DNA of 33,398 nucleotides from a virus: positions 1 through 33,398 of IMG/VR virus record IMGVR_UViG_3300017779_000062; one strand, written 5' to 3'. Positions within the stretch are counted from its first letter, which is position 1; each line of letters begins with the position of its first letter. This document shows positions 1-5,642 of the stretch, piece after piece. The notes beneath the pieces were generated by a model. It saw only the letters and a program-made list of their open reading frames with translations. It searched no databases and was not told where the DNA came from. The position numbers and the translations under genes were made by a program.

Positions 1-11
1 GAAGAAGAGGA

Positions 12-73
12 TACGGCTGAGGGCTGTCAAAGTACCTTGGCTGCCATTGATGGGGATTCTGCCAATGGTGCGC
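12..73. repeat. Left copy of 62-bp terminal direct repeat
   Basis: These 62 bases recur at 33337-33398 with one difference: T at 48 here, C at 33373 there. The 11 bases before it (1-11) do not match the sequence before the right copy. The repeat lies at the two contig ends, about 100 bp upstream of terS, where cos or pac sites usually sit. It contains an inverted pair, CCATTG (45-50) and CAATGG (63-68), which the mismatch breaks in the right copy. It may be a circular-assembly overlap with a population variant, or a true short terminal repeat. Confidence 0.8.
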
Positions 74-332
74 TCCCCTATCGCGCAATGTATACTTGGT
101 GCTAGTGTTATGACAAAAAATTGTTAAGTGGCTGAAATAGCCTAGAAAGTGGCTTATATTTGATTTTGCCTAGATCGCGCACAACGCCCTGGATTGGCTT
201 GTAATTAAAAACAGACTTACCCTATATAGATATATTGCTTTTAATCTTAATGCGCTTAGATCAAAAAATTTAACGCCCAGTCAAGCAGCAATAAAATTTG
301 ATTATTAATTATTCCCGTTATTTATCGGAGAC
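74..332. other. Gene-free left-end region
   Basis: I find no convincing reading frame with a ribosome binding site on either strand. The stretch is AT-rich and lies between the terminal repeat and the terminator of the leftmost minus-strand genes. If the genome is circular or terminally joined, it merges with the terS leader into a non-coding region of roughly 500 bp, a reasonable place for packaging signals. No clear iterons, tRNA or CRISPR repeats are seen. Confidence 0.6.
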
Positions 333-358
333 AAAAAAAAGCCCCCAATTAAGGGGGC
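333..358 (-). terminator. Intrinsic terminator of the left-end operon
   Basis: On the minus strand GCCCCC and GGGGGC (341-358) form a six-pair GC stem around a TTAATT loop, followed by eight T residues (333-340). It lies just downstream of the stop codon at 378 and closes the minus-strand small-gene operon. The core CCCCCTTAATTGGGGG recurs at 10684-10699 in the opposite orientation. Confidence 0.9.
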
Positions 359-377
359 GTTGATAGGTAGGTTAATT

Positions 378-545
378 TTAGGAATGAGTATATCCGTCAG
401 CTTCAATGCCTAGCCACATACCGCACCATTGAACCATGAAACAATCGAAACCATTAACAACGGTTCTCCTAAACTGTAAGTAAGTTAAACCTTGATTGTC
501 TTGATTCCATTTATTTAATAATGCTAATTGCTGTTTTTTATTCAT
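378..545 (-). CDS. Small hypothetical protein, 55 aa
   Basis: A 55-residue frame starts MNKKQQLALLNKW and ends EADGYTHS. The start is supported by GGAG eight bases upstream of the ATG, overlapping the end of the preceding gene. It is the last gene before the terminator at 333-358. The sequence is soluble-looking, with a basic N-terminus and two Cys and several Trp residues in the C-terminal half. I do not recognise the family. The ribosome binding site, tight packing and shared strand make it a credible gene, but no function can be assigned. Confidence 0.6.
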   Translation of the reverse strand: MNKKQQLALLNKWNQDNQGLTYLQFRRTVVNGFDCFMVQWCGMWLGIEADGYTHS

Positions 546-557
546 CTTGATTACTCC

Positions 558-728
558 TTATTGTTTAATTAATTGAGCTAATATAAATATCAACCCAATT
601 GCTGCCGTTGATCCTATTAGCGCGGTGATCCATTCGTCACGCCTAATAATTCTACTTTCCCTATCAATTTGCTTGAGGTGTTCTAGCCTATTAATAACGG
701 GAATCATATGATCATTTTTTAAATACAT
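558..728 (-). CDS. Small membrane protein, 56 aa
   Basis: A 56-residue frame has a charged N-terminal half (HLKQIDRESRIIRRDEW) followed by one hydrophobic segment at about residues 34-52 (TALIGSTAAIGLIFILAQL) and a short KQ tail. This suggests a single-pass membrane protein with a soluble, possibly coiled N-terminus. Its ATG overlaps the TAA of the preceding gene (AAATAAATG), so translational coupling is likely. It might be a small holin-like or superinfection-exclusion protein, but it is remote from the lysis block and the family is not recognised. Confidence 0.6.
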   Translation of the reverse strand: MYLKNDHMIPVINRLEHLKQIDRESRIIRRDEWITALIGSTAAIGLIFILAQLIKQ

Positions 729-860
729 TTATTTCACCTCCATAACTTCAACATCATCATAGCCGTTATTAGTAAAGTCTAAGGCTAGAAAAACCGCCTC
801 CTCATAATTAAGCAAATAATTATTTACCTCTACACCACCTACAAAAACTGAATACTTCAT
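729..860 (-). CDS. Small hypothetical protein, 43 aa
   Basis: A 43-residue acidic frame begins MKYSVFVGGVEVNNYLLN and ends DVEVMEVK. The alternating hydrophobic pattern suggests a small beta-rich fold. Its ATG sits in a TAATG junction with the stop of the preceding gene, and its own stop abuts the next start, so it is embedded in a coupled operon. Family and function are not recognised. Confidence rests on the overlap architecture rather than on homology. Confidence 0.55.
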   Translation of the reverse strand: MKYSVFVGGVEVNNYLLNYEEAVFLALDFTNNGYDDVEVMEVK

Positions 861-1012
861 TATTGTTCCTCCCAATTTTGAATAATTGTTTTAACTTGAT
901 TAATCTTATCTAATAGCCTTGCATCAAAGTAAGGTGCTTGATCCTGAGATCTAGCCTCAAGATCTGATAACCACGTTTTAAATTCTTGTAGTGTTTCAGG
1001 ATATTTAAACAT
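860..1012 (-). CDS. Small hypothetical protein, 50 aa
   Basis: A 50-residue frame, MFKYPETLQEFKTWLSDLEA onward, is predicted to be mostly helical, with a second amphipathic helix near LLDKINQVKTIIQNWEEQ. The start codon overlaps the preceding stop as TAATG, and GGAGG lies about 11 bases upstream within the preceding gene. It is part of the left-end chain of coupled small genes. The family is not recognised. Confidence 0.55.
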   Translation of the reverse strand: MFKYPETLQEFKTWLSDLEARSQDQAPYFDARLLDKINQVKTIIQNWEEQ

Positions 1013-1167
1013 TATTCTGCCTCCGTGCTATATTCTTCCCATTGATCGGAAAGCTGAAAATCTTCTGTTTCGTATTCTGCTATTGCTTCAGCATCTTCAA
1101 AAGTTTCAGCCTCAACATAAGCATAGGAAATAATAATTTGCTTTCTCACTACTTTAAACTCTTTCAT
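1012..1167 (-). CDS. Small acidic hypothetical protein, 51 aa
   Basis: A 51-residue frame begins MKEFKVVRKQIIISYAYVEA and continues with a strongly acidic tail (EDAEAIAEYETEDFQLSDQ). The pattern of an N-terminal beta strand, then an 'A.v.AeTfedAeaiAe' helix, is common among small phage proteins. Its ATG overlaps the TGA of the 122-residue gene upstream (ATGA), which argues for coupled translation. Function unknown. Confidence 0.6.
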   Translation of the reverse strand: MKEFKVVRKQIIISYAYVEAETFEDAEAIAEYETEDFQLSDQWEEYSTEAE

Positions 1168-1532
1168 TTTGTACACTCCCATAATTCGCGCAATGCTTCT
1201 TCAATTTCCATTGCATCAAAGCCATATTTGCAAGAATACGAATCGCCCCACCAATGACCGTCAATTGTTGAACGTAGGGTATCAATCCAAATATTCGGCC
1301 CACCAAAAGCCACAAGAACCCGCGCTCCGATAAACTCTTTATCACTGTTAATGATCCACTGAATATCGAGACAATCTTCAAGATATTCAAAACCGCTTAT
1401 TTGATCTGACCCTTTCAGGCTATCGCACTCAGGAGTCATACCGCATTCATCATAAGTTAAACCGCATTCAAGATTCTTTGCTATTGAATCCACGTTGCTT
1501 TGTAGTAGATCTTTTTCTTGTATAGTTTCCAT
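1164..1532 (-). CDS. Hypothetical phage protein, 122 aa
   Basis: A 122-residue acidic protein. The C-terminal half has the pattern ARVLVAFGGPNIWIDT followed by DGHWWGDSYSCKYG, resembling small phage proteins with a conserved GGP.IWIDT...WWGD core. I know this pattern as a recurrent phage hypothetical but cannot name a function. The N-terminal 45 residues contain three Cys (C23, C30, C36) and may form a separate segment. It overlaps the next gene by four bases and follows the 111-residue gene after two bases. Confidence 0.75.
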   Translation of the reverse strand: METIQEKDLLQSNVDSIAKNLECGLTYDECGMTPECDSLKGSDQISGFEYLEDCLDIQWIINSDKEFIGARVLVAFGGPNIWIDTLRSTIDGHWWGDSYSCKYGFDAMEIEEALRELWECTK

Positions 1533-1534
1533 AA

Positions 1535-1870
1535 TTATTCCCCGTGATTATTGATTAATTTTACTAGACTATTGATTAAGTCCGATTCTCTTCTTTCAGC
1601 TATTAAGGCTTTATGTTCAGCCTTGAAACGTGACTGATCAGCTTCTTTCTCAATCTTAGAATCTAGATAAACTCTAAGGCATTTACTATCCTGAGTTTTT
1701 TGACCATGGGAATGGTAATTCCAATAGTCACCGCCTTTTAATTCATCTTTAAGATATTGACCCCTCACCCTTACTGAATAAGTTTCCTTATTGAGATATT
1801 TTTTCATTAGGCGTATCAATTCGCGCCCCTCTTCATTATTTGGAATATCTTTGAATGCATATCTGTTCAT
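1535..1870 (-). CDS. Hypothetical phage protein, 111 aa
   Basis: A 111-residue basic protein beginning MNRYAFKDIPNNEEGRELI. A middle segment (ETYSVRVRGQYLKDELKGGD) is followed by a charged helix rich in K, E and R (about residues 65-100). High charge and the arginine-rich middle would suit a nucleic-acid or protein partner, but no named domain is recognised. It lies between two unknown genes in the left-end operon with minimal gaps. Confidence 0.7.
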   Translation of the reverse strand: MNRYAFKDIPNNEEGRELIRLMKKYLNKETYSVRVRGQYLKDELKGGDYWNYHSHGQKTQDSKCLRVYLDSKIEKEADQSRFKAEHKALIAERRESDLINSLVKLINNHGE

Positions 1871-1872
1871 GA

Positions 1873-2190
1873 TTACCCCCTCACCAATTTATAGGCTTCT
1901 TGAGCTGTTTCACAATGACCGCACCCAACCCATAAAACATTCCACTTAGCCATTTCTTCAATCCATTCACTTAATAAGCATGAATAGTCTTTATCTTCTG
2001 AGTGAATATAGTCAGGAGCATCTGAAACAATAATCTCACCATTTTCAGGGTTTATGTGCTTAAACCAAAAAGCCCCATCTTCAGTGATAAGGCAATCAGT
2101 AATATCAGCCTCTTCAATGTGAGTCATATACCATTTAACATTCTCAAAGCCGTATAGGGTTTTTCCTGCTGTTTTGTAATTTGCTTTCAT
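1873..2190 (-). CDS. Hypothetical protein, 105 aa, first gene of left-end operon
   Basis: I chose the ATG at 2190 (MKANYKTAGKTLYGFENVKW) because AAGGAG lies nine bases upstream; the in-frame ATG at 2220 lies before that site and has none. The protein is acidic, with an aromatic-rich middle and a C-terminal GCGHCETAQEAYKLVRG that carries two Cys and a His close together. No family is recognised. It is the promoter-proximal gene of the eight-gene left-end cluster. Confidence 0.7.
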   Translation of the reverse strand: MKANYKTAGKTLYGFENVKWYMTHIEEADITDCLITEDGAFWFKHINPENGEIIVSDAPDYIHSEDKDYSCLLSEWIEEMAKWNVLWVGCGHCETAQEAYKLVRG

Positions 2191-2225
2191 TTTGTCTTTC
2201 TCCTTTTGATTAATTAACAATACCT

Positions 2226-2253
2226 ATCTTAATGATCTATCGCATTTTATCCA
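2226..2253 (-). promoter_or_regulatory. Candidate promoter for the left-end operon
   Basis: On the minus strand TGGATA (2248-2253) and TAAGAT (2226-2231) are separated by 16 bases. The -10 box is followed by TTAATTAATC near 2208, a downstream pattern also found after the -10-like boxes at 4980-4985 and 10351-10356. Each hexamer is only a moderate match to sigma70, so the shared context is the stronger argument. Confidence 0.4.
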
Positions 2254-2349
2254 CTTTTTAGCCACCCTTTAACCTTGCAAATTGCCCCTTTTATCTCACA
2301 TATTTTGCTGATTTTTGCCCTTTTTTCGCCCTAAAATCGCTCCACAATC

Positions 2350-2556
2350 TATCCGTGGGATAGCCATGGGATAGCCTTTACCTGCTCGAACAAATATCCA
2401 TGGGATAGCCATGACTGGACAAATATTCGTGGGATAGCCTTTGCCAGGTATCGCCAGGGCATTAAGAGGTTTTATAAAATATCTATGGGATAGCCATGCC
2501 TGGAGAAATATCCGTGGGATAGCCCTGGATGCGCTCACCAAAATATCCGTGGGATA
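2350..2556 (+). repeat. Array of TATCCRTGGGATA dyad repeats
   Basis: Copies lie at 2350-2362, 2361-2373 (TAGCC variant), 2395-2407, 2424-2436 (TATTC variant), 2480-2492 (TATCT variant), 2509-2521 and 2544-2556. The fuller unit is AAATATCCRTGGGATAGCC. TATCC and GGATA are mutually complementary around a three-base centre, so each unit is a dyad, yet all copies share one orientation. The array starts three bases after the stop of the 209-residue gene. A 246-bp frame across it (2296-2541) is repeat-derived and is not called as a gene. Confidence 0.9.
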
Positions 2557-2559
2557 GCT

Positions 2560-3189
2560 TTAGAAGCCAGTCGGGTTTCTGTACTTAGATTTGTTTAGTC
2601 GATAGCGCATAGCATCATAGAACAGATCGTTCCATAAGCGATTAAATATACGCTTGGATCTTTGCGGGGCAGGAAAGATTGCTTCTTGATGTCTTTCTTT
2701 TCTATCTAGCTTAATGACTAAGCCAGGTGCTTTCTTTTTATATCTTCTGTATAAACCATATGGTCTGTTGCCAGGTTTACCTAAAAAATATAAATGACTT
2801 TGTGTTTTTTTTCTTTTTAGGCTGCCACGCGGAATGTTTCCGTATTTATTAACCTTTTGATTAACTGGCTCAATTAATACGCTTGCCGTGTCGTGCGGTT
2901 TTACCTTTCCACCAAAAGTGATTGTTCCAAGATAGTGCCTGTCTTTTTGGTAATACACCGCAGCATAAACATTAGATAATGATGCCTTTTGATATAGGAT
3001 ACCTGACTTACTAAAACGAACAGCACCGCCCTCTACATAGCGGTCTATTTCTTTTCTTAGGTATTTATTTGATATGAGAAACATCGAGCGTGTCATCGCT
3101 GATGTAAGTGCTAATGGAAACGCATTCCTTTCTATGTCATTCATATGCTCGAATGCGCTGCTCATATCGATTGTCATGCTAACAACCAT
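2560..3189 (-). CDS. Probable minor tail / tail completion protein (gpZ-like), displaced
   Basis: A 209-residue basic protein. The N-terminus (FEHMNDIERNAFPLALTSAM) followed by a long helix, then KASLSNVYAAVYYQKD and HYLGTITFGGKV, resembles lambda gpZ-type minor tail proteins, which link head-tail connector and tail tube. This is my reading of the pattern, not a database match. In lambda-like maps the gene lies between the FII-like and U-like genes; here those two (25818-26126 and 25378-25821) overlap directly with no gene between them. GGAG eight bases upstream supports the ATG at 3189. Dyad repeats lie within 3 bp of its stop and 18 bp of its start. Confidence 0.55.
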   Translation of the reverse strand: MVVSMTIDMSSAFEHMNDIERNAFPLALTSAMTRSMFLISNKYLRKEIDRYVEGGAVRFSKSGILYQKASLSNVYAAVYYQKDRHYLGTITFGGKVKPHDTASVLIEPVNQKVNKYGNIPRGSLKRKKTQSHLYFLGKPGNRPYGLYRRYKKKAPGLVIKLDRKERHQEAIFPAPQRSKRIFNRLWNDLFYDAMRYRLNKSKYRNPTGF

Positions 3190-3206
3190 AGAACGTCTCC
3201 ATAATG

Positions 3207-3230
3207 TATCCGTGGGATAGCCGTGGGATA
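3207..3230 (+). repeat. Two overlapping dyad repeat units upstream of the gpZ-like gene
   Basis: TATCCGTGGGATA at 3207-3219 overlaps TAGCCGTGGGATA at 3218-3230, in the same orientation as the 2350-2556 array. They occupy almost the whole gap between the stop codon at 3235 and the ribosome binding site of the gene starting at 3189. With the array on the other side, they bracket a single gene. Confidence 0.9.
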
Positions 3231-3234
3231 GCCA

Positions 3235-3417
3235 TCACCAACTGCCACAGATGCAATCTACTTCTAAACAGACACAATTAGATGCCATCCGATCCTCAAG
3301 CATATAAAGAACTTCTTGCATCATCACCTTATCTTTATCGATAAGTGCTTCAGCGAATCGCTCTATAAGATCGAAATCAGCTTCGTGTAGCTCTTCATCA
3401 CTCTCTATTCTTACCAT
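3235..3417 (-). CDS. Small acidic Cys-rich hypothetical protein, 60 aa
   Basis: A 60-residue acidic frame with a helical N-terminal part (EADFDLIERFAEALIDKDK) and a Cys-rich tail, NCVCLEVDCICGSW, whose two CxC pairs could bind a metal. The ribosome binding site is weak: AAGGTG lies too far upstream and nothing better is nearer, so expression may depend on the preceding gene. No family recognised. Confidence 0.5.
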   Translation of the reverse strand: MVRIESDEELHEADFDLIERFAEALIDKDKVMMQEVLYMLEDRMASNCVCLEVDCICGSW

Positions 3418-3435
3418 AGAGAAGATTATAGCACC

Positions 3436-3687
3436 TTAGTCTTCTGCTCCGAACTGACGATGATTCATGGCAGGAAACTTCATAGCCAGTTCATCTTCGC
3501 TAGGTGGTAGCCGACTTGCTCTAGCATCTACTTCATTACTCCATAGCATTAAAGCAGACTTTATCTGTGTACCAGCACAGGGCGTATCAATTAGGCTCTG
3601 TGTTACCTGATCAACCTTGTTTAGCAAATCACTCCATCCATGCTCTTCGCATTCATGTATACGACTTATTAATTGCAGTTGCCTCAT
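3436..3687 (-). CDS. Hypothetical protein, 83 aa
   Basis: An 83-residue, mainly helical protein beginning MRQLQLISRIHECEEHGW and ending KFPAMNHRQFGAED. A good ribosome binding site (GAGAGGTGA) precedes the ATG, and an extended -10 promoter is visible about 35 bases upstream (3721-3729), so it may start its own transcript. No domain is recognised. The segment around residues 44-52 (SALMLWSNE) could pack as an amphipathic helix, but there is no membrane segment or catalytic motif. Confidence 0.6.
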   Translation of the reverse strand: MRQLQLISRIHECEEHGWSDLLNKVDQVTQSLIDTPCAGTQIKSALMLWSNEVDARASRLPPSEDELAMKFPAMNHRQFGAED

Positions 3688-3720
3688 ATTTCACCTCTCA
3701 GAAATAAACAGGTTATGCAT

Positions 3721-3729
3721 ATTATACCA
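3721..3729 (-). promoter_or_regulatory. Extended -10 promoter element
   Basis: On the minus strand TGGTATAAT combines a perfect TATAAT (3721-3726) with the TGn extension. No good -35 hexamer is seen 16-18 bases upstream, as is common for extended -10 promoters. It sits between the 35-residue peptide gene (stop at 3737) and the gene starting at 3687, which it would drive. Confidence 0.55.
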
Positions 3730-3736
3730 CTATTTG

Positions 3737-3844
3737 CTAACTTTTGGATGCTTTTTCTTCTGGATGCCTTGGAGTGCTAACCTTTAGGTCATCAAAAGCG
3801 ATAAAAGATAATGCGATAATAGTGAATATAAGTATAAGTTTCAT
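3737..3844 (-). CDS. Very small membrane or secreted peptide, 35 aa
   Basis: A 35-residue frame, MKLILIFTIIALSFIAFDDL then a polar tail VSTPRHPEEKASKS. The N-terminal 17 residues look like a signal anchor or signal peptide. AGAGG eight bases upstream supports the start. A TATATAAT box and a perfect 16-bp palindrome lie 27-50 bases upstream, so the peptide could be a separately regulated unit. No Cys is present, so it is not a lipoprotein. Function unknown. Confidence 0.5.
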   Translation of the reverse strand: MKLILIFTIIALSFIAFDDLKVSTPRHPEEKASKS

Positions 3845-3870
3845 TAGTGCCTCTGGTTGGTTGAGGCGAG

Positions 3871-3894
3871 ATTATATAGACATTTATCAATGTC
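3871..3894 (-). promoter_or_regulatory. -10 box with adjoining perfect palindrome (operator-like)
   Basis: On the minus strand TATAAT (3872-3877) lies immediately downstream of GACATTGATAAATGTC (3879-3894), a perfect inverted repeat of six-base arms around a four-base centre. A repressor bound there would cover the promoter of the 35-residue peptide gene. The -35 region is poor. Confidence 0.5.
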
Positions 3895-3934
3895 ATTACT
3901 GTTATTTTGTTATGAGGGATATAAAGAAAGGTAA

Positions 3935-3962
3935 TGACTCGTTTCGTAGCACTGGTGAGTCA
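3935..3962 (-). terminator. Hairpin with T-rich tail, possible weak terminator
   Basis: TGACTC (3935-3940) and GAGTCA (3957-3962) pair around a 16-base loop. Read on the minus strand, the stem is followed by TTACCTTTCTTTATATC. It is downstream of the gene ending at 4015 and upstream of the promoter at 3871, the right place for a terminator, but the stem is short and the loop large. The rest of the 3845-4014 gap shows no gene. Confidence 0.3.
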
Positions 3963-4014
3963 GACCAGCTTAATCAGGAGGGAGGAGACTCCACGCTACT
4001 AGGGGTTAAACATA

Positions 4015-4164
4015 CTAGGATGCTGTGACAATGGCAGCTACAATTACAATAACTGCAAGTAAGATCTTTCCTCTTTTATGACCATAAAATTCAACATCAA
4101 GCCATTTTTTAGCTTTTGCTTTGTAAGCATCAATCTGTGCTTTCAATATTTCTTTGTCTGCCAT
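4015..4164 (-). CDS. Small tail-anchored membrane protein, 49 aa
   Basis: I chose the ATG at 4164 (MADKEILKAQIDAYKAKAKK) because AGAGG lies eight bases upstream; starts at 4203 and 4215 would overlap the preceding small gene and lack a site. The first 35 residues are charged and helical; residues 34-48 (ILLAVIVIVAAIVTA) form one hydrophobic segment at the very C-terminus. Cytoplasmic helix plus tail anchor is the likely topology. No family recognised. Confidence 0.55.
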   Translation of the reverse strand: MADKEILKAQIDAYKAKAKKWLDVEFYGHKRGKILLAVIVIVAAIVTAS

Positions 4165-4177
4165 CTGATTAACCTCT

Positions 4178-4351
4178 TTAATTGCTTTCTTTGTTTTTGT
4201 CATTTTTGACTCCATTTAATTGAATAATACCATCAAAGCCCATATCTGCAACCCAGTTTTCGAATGCAGTTCTTTCTTCTTTATCATAAGGAATTTCTAA
4301 CGGTGGATAGCTATCTCTTAGCTTCTCCCAATCACTCTTCGAAATGCTCAT
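4178..4351 (-). CDS. Small hypothetical protein, 57 aa
   Basis: A 57-residue frame, MSISKSDWEKLRDSYPPLEI, continuing to RTAFENWVADMGFDGIIQLN and ending KNKESN. GGGAT lies about four bases before the ATG and the frame overlaps the end of the upstream gene by 20 bases. It reads like a compact helical domain. No family is recognised. Overlap with a longer neighbour in another frame lowers certainty. Confidence 0.5.
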   Translation of the reverse strand: MSISKSDWEKLRDSYPPLEIPYDKEERTAFENWVADMGFDGIIQLNGVKNDKNKESN

Positions 4352-4790
4352 ATTTATCCCTCGCTTTTAGGTTTACATATTGTTGGAATAGCTCGTCATC
4401 TATAGAGCTTTCTAGGTATAGAAAAATGTCCTCTCTAACTATGTCGGCAAAGTTGCCAAGATGAACGGTATCATCTACATATCCTAATGCTTCGCTCATG
4501 TACAGATCATCTCTGTCACTGTCTGGCGAATCTTCTGCCATGGCAATGAACAACTTTGATATTAACGCACTATGCGCCCTTGCTTTACCAAACAACATCT
4601 CTGTTGCCAACTTGCATACACCCTCATTAAAAGATGCAGGATATATATCTGTATACCAACTAACAAATCTGTTAAGCCAAATATGAATCGCCTCGTCTTG
4701 CAACTCTTCAGATAAGTCCATTAACGCATCTGCTTTGCTCAACACATCTTCGTTAGCGTAAATAAAGTCTTCGTAAAAATATCTAGACAC
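4332..4790 (-). CDS. Hypothetical acidic protein, 152 aa (GTG start)
   Basis: A 152-residue, strongly acidic and helical protein. The start is GTG (MSRYFYEDFIYANEDVLSKA), overlapping the TAG of the preceding 55-residue gene, with GGGGG just upstream. Helices seem likely across residues 15-40 and 60-90, and the last third carries many Asp/Glu. Acidity of this kind is seen in phage anti-host or DNA-mimic proteins, but I see nothing specific, so this is only a possibility. It lies downstream of ninG among small unknown genes. Confidence 0.65.
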   Translation of the reverse strand: MSRYFYEDFIYANEDVLSKADALMDLSEELQDEAIHIWLNRFVSWYTDIYPASFNEGVCKLATEMLFGKARAHSALISKLFIAMAEDSPDSDRDDLYMSEALGYVDDTVHLGNFADIVREDIFLYLESSIDDELFQQYVNLKARDKYEHFEE

Positions 4791-4950
4791 TACGACCCCC
4801 TATTATTCTTATGCCATCCTTTGTGTAGCAAACTAACAACTCGTAACCGATAAATCTATCATTTGCTATCTTTTCAGCTGCACGATCATTGTCTGCATGA
4901 AAATCGTAAATGGTGATACCCATTTCTTTTACCGCGTAATGCTTTTGCAT
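4783..4950 (-). CDS. Small hypothetical protein, 55 aa
   Basis: A 55-residue frame, MQKHYAVKEMGITIYDFHAD, then AAEKIANDRFIGYELLVCY and KDGIRIIGGRSV. The alternating beta-alpha-beta pattern suggests a small compact fold. AAGGGAGAGAG precedes the ATG, and a promoter-like sequence (4980-5009) sits in the gap after ninG. It overlaps the following GTG-start gene by eight bases. No family recognised. Confidence 0.6.
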   Translation of the reverse strand: MQKHYAVKEMGITIYDFHADNDRAAEKIANDRFIGYELLVCYTKDGIRIIGGRSV

Positions 4951-4979
4951 TTCTCTCTCCCTTTGATTAATTTAAATAT

Positions 4980-5009
4980 ATCCTACCACATAATAAACAG
5001 AAGTGTAAA
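4980..5009 (-). promoter_or_regulatory. Candidate promoter downstream of ninG
   Basis: On the minus strand TTTACA (5004-5009, five of six matches to TTGACA) and TAGGAT (4980-4985) are 18 bases apart, with TGG before the -10 giving an extended element. The downstream sequence AAATTAATCAAAGGGAG resembles that after the 2226 and 10351 promoter candidates. It would drive the genes from 4950 leftward. Confidence 0.5.
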
Positions 5010-5441
5010 CTATATTTCCCCAATACGATCTTCGTGGTATTTAATCTGCTCTCTGTACTCTTTCTGTAAGTCCAGTACATCTTGCCTATTGAACTTTGGT
5101 GGCTTTCTCCAAGCTAACTTCTGCATCGCCCTTATACGTCTTGCACCGTACATATCTTCCATGTAGATGCGATAGGCTTCCTGTATCTTAGTAGTCTTCA
5201 TGCCATACAAATTGCACCCAGGGCATTGGGGGTGACAATTCTCGATATACATTTTGAATATTAAATGTCGCCTACCGTAAAAATGACCACCTTGCATATT
5301 CTTATAGTGATCGACTTTACCGCAAGTAACGCACTGGCAGTACCCAAGATCATCAGATGCCTTGAGCCTTACCAGGCGTTGCATTAACTTCGCAGCTTTC
5401 TCTACTTCTTGTGCGATTGTTGGTGCTTTGCGTTTACCCAT
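5010..5441 (-). CDS. ninG: NinG (Rap) family recombination endonuclease
   Basis: A 143-residue protein with the lambda NinG/Rap pattern: a helical N-terminus, then CQCVTCGKVD, MQGGHFYGRR and NCHPQCPGCN, two Cys pairs around an HNH-like core (residues about 33-78). Rap is a structure-specific nuclease that cuts branched recombination intermediates. Lambda NinG is about 200 residues, so this is a short version. The ATG follows the stop of the zinc-ribbon gene directly (TAGATG). With Erf, SSB and NinB here, it completes a lambda-like recombination set. Confidence 0.88.
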   Translation of the reverse strand: MGKRKAPTIAQEVEKAAKLMQRLVRLKASDDLGYCQCVTCGKVDHYKNMQGGHFYGRRHLIFKMYIENCHPQCPGCNLYGMKTTKIQEAYRIYMEDMYGARRIRAMQKLAWRKPPKFNRQDVLDLQKEYREQIKYHEDRIGEI

Positions 5442-5642
5442 CTAGTGCCTCGTCTTACCATCGTCATCGGCAGTCTGTACAAGCTCATCGCCAACACCCA
5501 GATGACAGCTATTGCACAGCCCAAAGCTAGACCCATTAGAATCAACCCAATACTCAAGAACGATACCGCACTCGCAAAACTGTCGGGTAAGTGTGTAATT
5601 TTCGCCTTTAGGAAATTTAATAACATTATCATCACTCATCAT
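5442..5642 (-). CDS. Small zinc-ribbon-like protein, 66 aa
   Basis: A 66-residue frame containing CECG at about residues 23-26 and CNSCH at 43-47, spaced like a zinc ribbon, and ending QTADDDGKTRH. The start overlaps the stop of the metallophosphoesterase gene; there are two ATGs (5642, 5639). It is likely a small nucleic-acid or protein adaptor. A 77-residue frame (5402-5635) covers the same DNA in another register and is probably its shadow. Confidence 0.7.
   Translation of the reverse strand: MMSDDNVIKFPKGENYTLTRQFCECGIVLEYWVDSNGSSFGLCNSCHLGVGDELVQTADDDGKTRH

Noticed and set aside
2296-2541. An 81-codon minus-strand frame with recurrent AIPRIF/GYP peptides
   Set aside because: The peptide repeats come directly from the 13-bp DNA repeat; no ribosome binding site and no family.
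3845-4014. Possible tRNA in the gap with GACTC/GAGTC pairing
   Set aside because: No cloverleaf, T-loop or CCA-proximal pairing could be made; better explained as a weak terminator hairpin.
3744-4028. A 94-codon plus-strand frame
   Set aside because: It is antisense to the 35-residue peptide gene and the operator region, with no start signal and unlikely composition.
5402-5635. A 77-codon frame with a hydrophobic segment, overlapping the zinc-ribbon gene
   Set aside because: It lies in a different register of a better-supported gene that has stop-start coupling to both neighbours; overprinting is possible but unsupported.
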